Below, one piece after another: positions 29,841-35,753 of a stretch of 46,239 nucleotides of DNA. Source of the stretch: CAIUKV01 sp041659105 (lineage in GTDB: Bacteria > Actinomycetota > Acidimicrobiia > IMCC26256 > PALSA-555); the NCBI GenBank assembly GCA_041659105.1, contig JBAZYX010000019.1, forward strand, positions 1 through 46,239, written 5' to 3'. The position numbers and the translations under genes were made by a program. The notes beneath the pieces are model-generated. The model was not told the origin of the DNA and did no database searches. It saw only the letters and a list, made by a program, of their open reading frames with translations. The first letter of the stretch is position 1; each line of letters begins with the position of its first letter.

Positions 29841-29855
29841 GCGGCGGTGCGCCGC
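29841..29855. terminator. Possible short hairpin between convergent livF and secreted-protein genes
   Basis: gcggcg-gtg-cgccgc forms a six-pair stem in the 25-base gap and its last base is in the stop codon of the minus-strand gene. It is weak and short but is the only hairpin in the gap. Confidence 0.35.
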
Positions 29856-30358
29856 TAGCGCGCCGTCCGGGCGCACGGGCCCGCGGTCGCGAGGCTCGGG
29901 TCCTCGAGGACCATCCGGAAGCAGAAGGTCGACGTGGCCACCTTCCACGTGGCGTCCTCGCGCACGGCCTTCGCCGACGCCAGCACGTCGGGGAGCGGCA
30001 CACCCGCGAGGTTGAGGTCGGCGTCGACCACCGCGCGGGACCGGCCCCGGCACTCGATCCCGTTGACGGTGATCGTCGACGTGCTCCGCTCCGGGCTCGC
30101 GAGCCAGGTGTCGAGGACGGCCCGGACCGCCGGATCGTCGCCCCGGGACAGGCTCGCGGCGCGCTCGTCGCCGGTGAGCTGCGTCGCGCGGCTGAACACG
30201 TTGCCGTAGGCCGTGGTCACGGCTGCTTCGGCCCCTTTCGGGCATCGGGACCCGGCGGCGGACGCGACCGTGGCCGGCGCCACGAGGGCACCGGCCACGA
30301 TCAGTGTCACCATGACGGCCCGGAGGGCCGCCGGCAGGGTCGGGCGGTGGGTGCGCAC
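29855..30358 (-). CDS. Small secreted protein, possibly NTF2-like (copy 1)
   Basis: A 167-residue exported protein of unrecognised family. The GTG at 30358 gives the signal ALRAVMVTLIVAGALVAPATVASAA. The mature part has a Cys near its start (SRCPKG), further Cys residues at IECRGR, TFCFRM and GPCART, and an alternating pattern ending in DATWKVATSTFCF, typical of small NTF2-like cone folds. It resembles the next upstream gene in layout (Cys near the start, a DGD or GDD about 35 residues later, TWKV/KWLI followed by a Cys), so the two look like tandem paralogues; this is my reading, not an alignment score. Function unknown. It starts 18 bases after the neighbour's stop. Confidence 0.6.
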   Translation of the reverse strand: MRTHRPTLPAALRAVMVTLIVAGALVAPATVASAAGSRCPKGAEAAVTTAYGNVFSRATQLTGDERAASLSRGDDPAVRAVLDTWLASPERSTSTITVNGIECRGRSRAVVDADLNLAGVPLPDVLASAKAVREDATWKVATSTFCFRMVLEDPSLATAGPCARTAR

Positions 30359-30375
30359 GACCCGCGTTCGTCGCT

Positions 30376-30897
30376 CTAGAGAGCGGCCAGGCACTTCTCG
30401 CCGAGGCCGGGCGTCTGCGGGTTCTGGCCGATCAGGTCGCAGACCGTCGAGCCCGAGATCAGCCACTTGCCCTTGACCAGCGCGGCGTCACCGGCGAAGT
30501 TCAGGCCGATGCCGCTGGACGGCGGGTTCGTCACGGGCTTGGGGACGTTGATCGCCAGGTCGTAGGTGAACGTGGCGCCCGTCTTGCCGTCACAGGTCGG
30601 CTTGATCGAGACCGCGTACGTCGTGGTGCTCGAGCTCGTCTGCCCGTTGGCCGCCGCGATCCGTGCACCTTCGTCGCTGATGGGCGCGATCTTGTCGCCG
30701 TCCTGCACCCCCGCCATCTTCTCCGCGGTCGTCGAGCCGCCGAGATACGTGTTGAACGCCGTCTGGATGTGCTCGGCGAGGAGCTTGTCCTTCTTGCAGC
30801 TGGTGATCTTCTTTTCCTTGGCGGCCTGGGCCGGCCCGGCGGTGAAGCCGATGCCGAGCACCGAGACCGCAACGAGCATGAGTGCGACGCGTCGCAT
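30376..30897 (-). CDS. Small secreted protein, possibly NTF2-like (copy 2)
   Basis: A 173-residue exported protein. It has a clean signal peptide (RRVALMLVAVSVLGIGFTAGPAQA), a mature Cys in ITSCKKDK, a KMAGVQDGDKIAPISDEG segment, and KPTCDGKTGATFTYDLAINVP, ending in KGKWLISGSTVCDL. The ATG at 30897 follows a G6 run after three bases. It is likely cotranscribed with the downstream copy. I do not recognise the family; a small-ligand-binding or stabilising role near the Liv receptor is only a guess from location. Confidence 0.65.
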   Translation of the reverse strand: MRRVALMLVAVSVLGIGFTAGPAQAAKEKKITSCKKDKLLAEHIQTAFNTYLGGSTTAEKMAGVQDGDKIAPISDEGARIAAANGQTSSSTTTYAVSIKPTCDGKTGATFTYDLAINVPKPVTNPPSSGIGLNFAGDAALVKGKWLISGSTVCDLIGQNPQTPGLGEKCLAAL

Positions 30898-30900
30898 GTT

Positions 30901-30906
30901 CCCCCC
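30901..30906 (-). promoter_or_regulatory. G6 tract before the small secreted protein
   Basis: On the minus strand six Gs are followed by aac and the ATG at 30897. The spacing of three bases is short for a Shine-Dalgarno site. Confidence 0.5.
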
Positions 30907-30976
30907 TGGGATTTGTCGATTGAACGACGTGACCGTAACACTCCCGGCTCGGGAATGGCGCGCGGCCGAACGTGCG

Positions 30977-31639
30977 TCAGGACCCTCGGTGCGTGCCCCG
31001 GATGCCGGCCTGGACCGCCGCCGCGAGGGTGTCGAGCGTTTTGTCGCGATCGCTCCGGCGGGTGCCGGTGAGCGACAGATACGTGGTCCGCTCCACGAGT
31101 GCCACCACCGCCATGGCCGCGAACGTGGGATCGAGGTCGGGTGCCGCGGGACGGATGCGGGCGGCCAATCGGGCGGTGAACTCGCCGACGAGGTCGCCGC
31201 CGATCCGTCCGAACTCGGAGTCGGAGATCTCCGCCTCCGTCCACGTGCGGATCACGGGGCCGGCGCGCTCGTAGAGCTCGGTGAAGCGCACCAGCCAGGC
31301 GCGGATCGCGGCCCGGCCCTCGTCGCCGTCGGCGATCGGCGGGAAGTCGCCGGCGAGCGCGGTCATCTCGGTGGCGACCTCCACCGCGAGCGCGCGGAAG
31401 AGGTCCTCCTTGCTGGTGAAGTACAGGTAGAAGGTGCCGTGCGAGGTGCGGGCCGCCTTCACGACGTCGTCCACCCGGACCGCGTGGTAGCCGCGCTCGG
31501 CGAACACGGCCGCGCCGGCGTCGAGGAGCCGGCGCATCGTGCGCCGGCCGCGGGCCCGCAGCTCACGGCCCTGCGCGGTGGCCGGGACCGGCTCCGAGCC
31601 GCCCTCGGGGGACTCGGCGGGTTGCGTCACGGCCGCCAT
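30977..31639 (-). CDS. TetR/AcrR-family transcriptional regulator
   Basis: A 220-residue regulator. An unstructured N-terminus (MAAVTQPAESPEGG) leads to the TetR helix-turn-helix, RLLDAGAAVFAERGYHAVRVDDVVKAA and then SHGTFYLYFTSKEDLF; the rest is a helical ligand-binding domain. Regulators of this type near MaoC and SDR genes often sense acyl-CoA or acid ligands and repress beta-oxidation. The ATG at 31639 was chosen because a -10-like TACGGT lies eight bases before it; a GTG at 31687 is also in frame. It is divergent from the MaoC gene, and a palindromic site lies between them. Confidence 0.9.
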   Translation of the reverse strand: MAAVTQPAESPEGGSEPVPATAQGRELRARGRRTMRRLLDAGAAVFAERGYHAVRVDDVVKAARTSHGTFYLYFTSKEDLFRALAVEVATEMTALAGDFPPIADGDEGRAAIRAWLVRFTELYERAGPVIRTWTEAEISDSEFGRIGGDLVGEFTARLAARIRPAAPDLDPTFAAMAVVALVERTTYLSLTGTRRSDRDKTLDTLAAAVQAGIRGTHRGS

Positions 31640-31647
31640 CGCACAGC

Positions 31648-31653
31648 ACCGTA
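31648..31653 (-). promoter_or_regulatory. TACGGT -10 box, probable leaderless start of the TetR gene
   Basis: On the minus strand TACGGT is eight bases before the ATG at 31639. Confidence 0.5.
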
Positions 31654-31672
31654 CCGCGCCACGGAGGGTAGG

Positions 31673-31694
31673 TGACGCCCATGTCACGTTCGGG
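31673..31694. promoter_or_regulatory. Operator-like site between the TetR and MaoC genes
   Basis: gtgac-gcccat-gtcac is an inverted repeat (31672-31687), followed by gttcggg. It matches the site at 24116 in TGACG, the five-base gap, GTCACGT and the final CGGG. It lies between the two divergent -10 boxes, in the -35 region of the MaoC gene. Confidence 0.6.
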
Positions 31695-31705
31695 CGGGAT
31701 CGCGA

Positions 31706-31711
31706 TACGCT
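31706..31711 (+). promoter_or_regulatory. TACGCT -10 box, probable leaderless start of the MaoC gene
   Basis: TACGCT ends eight bases before the ATG at 31720; no Shine-Dalgarno sequence fits. Confidence 0.5.
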
Positions 31712-31719
31712 CCCGACCC

Positions 31720-32139
31720 ATGACCACTCCTTCCTTCGACGACCTGTCCGTCGGCGACGAGGCTCCGGCCCTCGTCGTCGAGAAGCTCAGCCGCACCAAC
31801 TTCGTGCGCTACGCGGGCGCCTCGGGTGACTTCAACCCGATGCACCACGACGACACGATCGCCACGTCCGTCGGCAACCCCTCCGTCTTCGGGCACGGGA
31901 TGCTCACCGCCGGCCTCATGGCCCGGGTCGTGAAGGACTGGTTCGGCCCCGAGGCGCTGCGCCGCTACCAGGTGCGCTTCTCGAAGCAGGTGTGGCCGGG
32001 CGACACGCTCACGTTCAGCGCGACGGTCACCGCCAAGCGCGAGGAGGGCGGCGAGAAGCTCGTCGACCTCGAGTGCAAGGCCACGAACCAGGACGGCGTC
32101 GAGGTGCTCGTGGGCGCCGCGACGGCCGTGGCCGCCTGA
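31720..32139 (+). CDS. MaoC-like (R)-specific enoyl-CoA hydratase
   Basis: A 139-residue hotdog-fold hydratase of the MaoC type, which adds water to enoyl-CoA or enoyl-ACP. The hydratase-2 signature is clear: YAGASGDFNPMHHDD, with catalytic Asp37 and His42, then FGHGMLTAGLMARVV. It is the length of single-domain members that work as dimers. The ATG at 31720 was chosen because the family N-terminus begins there. The stop overlaps the next dehydrogenase's ATG by one base. The two together would carry out hydration and oxidation of an acyl chain, which fits an importer for an acid. Confidence 0.9.
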   Translation: MTTPSFDDLSVGDEAPALVVEKLSRTNFVRYAGASGDFNPMHHDDTIATSVGNPSVFGHGMLTAGLMARVVKDWFGPEALRRYQVRFSKQVWPGDTLTFSATVTAKREEGGEKLVDLECKATNQDGVEVLVGAATAVAA

Positions 32140-33032
32140 TGGGCCTGCTCGACGGCCGCGTCGCCGTCATCACCGGGTCGGGTCGCGGCATCGGCCGCGA
32201 GTTCGCGCTGTGCATGGCGGCCGAGGGCGCCAAGGTCGTGGTCAACGACGTCGGCGTGAGCCTCGACGGCCGCGGCACCGAGGAGGACCCCGCGGCGAAC
32301 GTGTGCCGCGAGATCGAGGCGTTGGGTGGCGAGGCCGTCCCCAACTACGACTCCGTCACCGACTTCGCGGGCGCCGAGCGCATCGTCAACACCGCGGTCG
32401 AGTCGTTCGGGAAGATCGACATCCTCGTCAACAACGCGGGCATCGTGCGCGACCGCACGCTCGTGAAGATGGACGAGTCCGACTTCGACGCGGTGATCGC
32501 CGTGCACCTGAAGGGCTCGTTCAACTGCGCACGGCACGCGGCGCCGTTGATGAAGGACCAGGGTTACGGCCGCATCATCAACATCACGTCGTCCGCGGGG
32601 CTGCGCGGCAACTTCGGCCAGACCAACTACGGCGCGGCCAAGGCCGGCCTCATGGGCATGACGTTCATCTGGGCCATGGAGCTCGGCCGCTACGGCGTGA
32701 CGGTCAACGCCGTCGCGCCGGCGGGAGCCACGCGCATGACCGCGGCGCTGTTCGAGCGGTCCGGCGCCGAGCCGCCGCCCGAGCAGAACCCGGCGCTCAA
32801 CGCCCCGCTCGTCGCGTTCCTCGCGTCCGAGCGGGCCTCCCACGTCAACGGCCAGATCCTCGGTCGCTCCGACTACGCGTTCACGCTGTTCCAGCACCCG
32901 AAGCAGGTCGCGTTCATGTGGCGCGATGGCGGCTGGACGGCCGAACAGGTGGCCGACAACTTCGACACGATCCTCGGCCAGCACCTCCAGCAGGTCGGCA
33001 TGGTCATGCCCGGCGGGATGGAACGGACCTGA
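32139..33032 (+). CDS. SDR dehydrogenase, 3-hydroxyacyl-CoA dehydrogenase-like (MFE-2/17beta-HSD4 type)
   Basis: A 297-residue short-chain dehydrogenase. It has cofactor loop TGSGRGIG (12-19), NNAG (98-101), catalytic Ser151/152, Tyr164 and Lys168 in QTNYGAAKAG, and GRIINITSSAGLRGNFGQTNYGA as in peroxisomal multifunctional enzyme type 2 dehydrogenase domains. The long C-terminal extension (HPKQVAFMWRDGGWTAEQVADNF) also fits that group. The likely reaction is NAD-dependent oxidation of a (3R)-hydroxyacyl-CoA made by the MaoC enzyme upstream. TGATG overlap with that gene. Confidence 0.88.
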   Translation: MGLLDGRVAVITGSGRGIGREFALCMAAEGAKVVVNDVGVSLDGRGTEEDPAANVCREIEALGGEAVPNYDSVTDFAGAERIVNTAVESFGKIDILVNNAGIVRDRTLVKMDESDFDAVIAVHLKGSFNCARHAAPLMKDQGYGRIINITSSAGLRGNFGQTNYGAAKAGLMGMTFIWAMELGRYGVTVNAVAPAGATRMTAALFERSGAEPPPEQNPALNAPLVAFLASERASHVNGQILGRSDYAFTLFQHPKQVAFMWRDGGWTAEQVADNFDTILGQHLQQVGMVMPGGMERT

Positions 33033-33066
33033 CGGCGACCGGACCCGGGATCGAGCGCGCACGCTG

Positions 33067-33702
33067 ATGGGTCGCTACTCGCTTGGCGTCGTCGACGTCA
33101 CGTTCTGGCCCGACCGCGGCGCGGTCGCGTCGGTGCATGCCCGTGACCTCGGTTTCGACCACATCGACTGCGGGACCGACGTCGACCCGGCGACGCTCGT
33201 GCTGCCGGTGGGCTGCCCCACGTCGTTCCCGAAGCCCCAGCCGGGCTGGTGCACCACACCGGCGCCCGGTCCGGGCGAAGGCCGCTGGGAGTGGACGGTG
33301 CGCAAGTTCCGCGAGGCCCCGGGTTGCCTGCTCGAGCCGTACGCGTCTGCGGTGGTGAACTCGCGCGAGAAGGTGCAGGCCATGGCCCAGGAGGTGCCGG
33401 GCCTGCGGTTCCTCATCGACACCGGGCACGTGGCCGACTGGGGCGAGGATCCGCTCGACCTGCTCGAGTTCGCCGACCACATCCAGCTGCGCCAGGGGAA
33501 GCCGGGCCACACGCAGCTGCACGTCGACGATCCGACCGGCGTGGTCGACTTCGCCGCGGTGATCCGGCGCCTCGACGACCTCGGCTACCAGGGCAAGCTC
33601 TCGATCGAGCACTTCAACCTGCCCGACCTCGGCTGGCCCCTCGACGACCCGGTGGCGTACGCCACCGACCTCCTGGCCCACGTCCGCGCCCTCGTGTCCT
33701 GA
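33067..33702 (+). CDS. TIM-barrel sugar-phosphate isomerase/epimerase-like protein
   Basis: A 211-residue protein of the xylose-isomerase-like TIM-barrel (AP endonuclease 2) superfamily. Metal-ligand candidates appear in order: a Glu in LLEPYASAVVNS, DTGH in FLIDTGHVADWGED, HIQLRQGKPGHTQ and SIEHFNLPD. The barrel is shorter than the usual 260-280 residues. The substrate is unknown; family members isomerise or epimerise ketoses or cleave related compounds. The ATG at 33067 is the natural start. It follows the dehydrogenase by 34 bases and precedes a hydroxyacid dehydrogenase, so it may belong to a separate sugar or polyol pathway. Confidence 0.75.
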   Translation: MGRYSLGVVDVTFWPDRGAVASVHARDLGFDHIDCGTDVDPATLVLPVGCPTSFPKPQPGWCTTPAPGPGEGRWEWTVRKFREAPGCLLEPYASAVVNSREKVQAMAQEVPGLRFLIDTGHVADWGEDPLDLLEFADHIQLRQGKPGHTQLHVDDPTGVVDFAAVIRRLDDLGYQGKLSIEHFNLPDLGWPLDDPVAYATDLLAHVRALVS

Positions 33703-33743
33703 CCCGTGACTCCCGCACGGGGGCGGGAACGTGAGGGCTTGGG

Positions 33744-33749
33744 TAACGT
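33744..33749 (+). promoter_or_regulatory. TAACGT -10 box, probable leaderless start
   Basis: TAACGT ends seven bases before the ATG at 33757, with no Shine-Dalgarno sequence. Confidence 0.45.
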
Positions 33750-33756
33750 CCGCCGG

Positions 33757-34686
33757 ATGGGAATCCGCGTGCTCAACCTGCTCGGCGAACCGGCCGCCGC
33801 GGCCGCCCAGGCTGCGGTGCCCGACGCCGAGATCCTCACGTGCGCGGCGGATGCCGTGCCCGACGACGCCCGGGCGGAGGTGATGTTCAGCCCGTTCACC
33901 CCGATGCCGCTGCACGACCGGCTCGACGACATCGGGGTGCGCTGGATGCACATCCCGGGGACGGGCGTCGACATCTGGCCGCGGGAGATCCTGGCCGCGC
34001 GCACGGTCACCTGCTCGCGGGGCATCAGCGCGATCCCCATCGCCGAGTACGTCCTCGCGGTGATGCTCGCCGCCGAGAAGGACATCCCGAAGATCTTCCT
34101 CGATGAGAAGCCCGAGCACTGGAACTTCCACCCGCTCGGTGAGCTCGCCGGCAAGACGGTCGCGGTCGTCGGCCTCGGCGGGATCGGCGAGGCGGTGGCC
34201 ACCCGGGCGCTCGCGTTCGACTGCCGGGTCCGGGCGCTGCGGCGCCGGCCCGAGCAGGGCGCGCCGCCCGGGGTCGAGCTCGCGGCCGACCTGGCCGACC
34301 TCCTCGCCTCAGCCGACCACCTCGTGATCGCGGCGCCCGCCACGAGCGCCACGCAGCACCTGCTCGACGACGCGGCCTTCGCAGTGGTGAAGCCAGGGGT
34401 GCACATCGTGAACATCGCCCGCGGCTCGTTGATCGACCAGGATGCGCTGCGCCGGGCGCTCGACGACGACCGCGTCGCCCTCGCCACGCTCGACACCGTT
34501 TCCCCCGAACCACTTCCGGAAGGACACTGGATGTTCACGCACCCGAAGGTGCGCGTCACTGCTCACGTCTCGTGGGGATCTCCGCAGGCGTTCCCGCGCA
34601 TGATGCAGGCGTTCGCCGACAACCTGGCGCGGTACGTCGACGGTGAGCCGCTCGTGGGCGTCGTGAACCCGGACGAGGGGTACTAG
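33757..34686 (+). CDS. D-2-hydroxyacid dehydrogenase (NAD-binding)
   Basis: A 309-residue oxidoreductase that interconverts a D-2-hydroxy acid and its 2-keto acid. The Rossmann fingerprint GLGGIG is at 139-144. The catalytic Arg lies in NIARGSLID, the Glu in the SPEPLPEGH segment and the His in VTAHVSWGSP, in the family's order. The substrate cannot be told. The ATG at 33757 is supported by the -10 box just upstream. It is followed two bases later by a Gfo/Idh/MocA gene, so they form an operon. Confidence 0.88.
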   Translation: MGIRVLNLLGEPAAAAAQAAVPDAEILTCAADAVPDDARAEVMFSPFTPMPLHDRLDDIGVRWMHIPGTGVDIWPREILAARTVTCSRGISAIPIAEYVLAVMLAAEKDIPKIFLDEKPEHWNFHPLGELAGKTVAVVGLGGIGEAVATRALAFDCRVRALRRRPEQGAPPGVELAADLADLLASADHLVIAAPATSATQHLLDDAAFAVVKPGVHIVNIARGSLIDQDALRRALDDDRVALATLDTVSPEPLPEGHWMFTHPKVRVTAHVSWGSPQAFPRMMQAFADNLARYVDGEPLVGVVNPDEGY

Positions 34687-34688
34687 CG

Positions 34689-35753
34689 GTGGCGCGGCCC
34701 GGTGCGGTCGTCGTGGGAACCGGCTTCGGCTGTCGTGTGCACGTGCCTGCGCTGCGCGCTGCGGGCTTCGACGTCGTCGCGCTCGTGGGCGCCGACCCCG
34801 AGCGCACCGAGCGCCGGGCCGAGCGCAGTGGCGTGCCCAACGCCTGCACCGACCTCGACACCGCGCTCGCGCTCGACGGCGTGGTCGCGGTCACGGTCGC
34901 CACGCCGCCGCACACCCACGCCGCCGTCGCGATCGCGGCGGCGAACGCGGGGAAGCACGTGATCTGCGAGAAGCCGTTCGCGCTCGACGCCGTGGAGGCC
35001 CGCGCCATGCTCGCCGCCGCCGAGGCGGCCGGGATCACCCACCTGGTGGGGCACGAGTTCCGCTGGGCGCCCGAGCGGTCGGTCGCGGCCCGGGCCCTCG
35101 CGGCCGGCGCCATCGGCGAGCCGCGCTTCGCCTCGTTCGTGTCGTACGTGCCGCTCGTGGCCGACCCCGAGGCCAAGGTCCCGCGGTGGTGGTTCGACGA
35201 GGAGTCAGGAGGTGGGTGGCTCGGTGCGTCCGGCTCCCACGTCGTCGACCAGATCCGCACCTGGCTGGGTGAGTTCGCGTCGGTGAGCGCCACGCTCTCG
35301 GTCGTGTCGGCCCGTCAGGGCGTGGCCGAGGACTCGTTCACCGTCCGCTTCCGGACGCGCTCCGGGGTCGACGGCGTGCTCCAGCAGACCGCGGCCGCGT
35401 GGGGTCCCTACGGGGGGATGACGAAGGTGGCGGGCACCGACGGCTCGCTCTGGTCGGAGGGCGACGCCGTGTGGTTGGCCGATCGTGACGGCACCCGCGT
35501 ACTGCCGGTTCCCGAGGACCTCGTGCCCCCGCCCGCGCCGGACGAGAGCGACGACCCCCGGCACAAGTTCACCCACCTCGAGGTCGGCCCGTACACCCGG
35601 CTCTGCGAGGTGCTGCTCGCGGGGGTGGAGGGACGTGAGCACCGCGCACCCGTCCCCGTGCCGACGTTCGCCGACGGCGTCGCGTGCATGGAGGTGCTCG
35701 ACGCCATCCGCGCGTCGGCCGCAGCCGACGGCGCGGTCGTGTCGGTCGGCTAG
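34689..35753 (+). CDS. Gfo/Idh/MocA family oxidoreductase
   Basis: A 354-residue NAD(P)-dependent dehydrogenase of sugar, inositol or related substrates. The N-terminal Rossmann domain has GTGFGCRVHVPALRAAGFDV, then the VTVATPPHTHAAVAIAAANA helix and the family motif ICEKPFALD. The C-terminal alpha/beta domain contains GGGWLGASGSHVVDQIRTWLG with the usual conserved Asp and His. The GTG at 34689 starts two bases after the previous gene's stop. Its TAG stop overlaps the stop of the next gene on the opposite strand in a shared CTAG. Confidence 0.88.
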   Translation: MARPGAVVVGTGFGCRVHVPALRAAGFDVVALVGADPERTERRAERSGVPNACTDLDTALALDGVVAVTVATPPHTHAAVAIAAANAGKHVICEKPFALDAVEARAMLAAAEAAGITHLVGHEFRWAPERSVAARALAAGAIGEPRFASFVSYVPLVADPEAKVPRWWFDEESGGGWLGASGSHVVDQIRTWLGEFASVSATLSVVSARQGVAEDSFTVRFRTRSGVDGVLQQTAAAWGPYGGMTKVAGTDGSLWSEGDAVWLADRDGTRVLPVPEDLVPPPAPDESDDPRHKFTHLEVGPYTRLCEVLLAGVEGREHRAPVPVPTFADGVACMEVLDAIRASAAADGAVVSVG

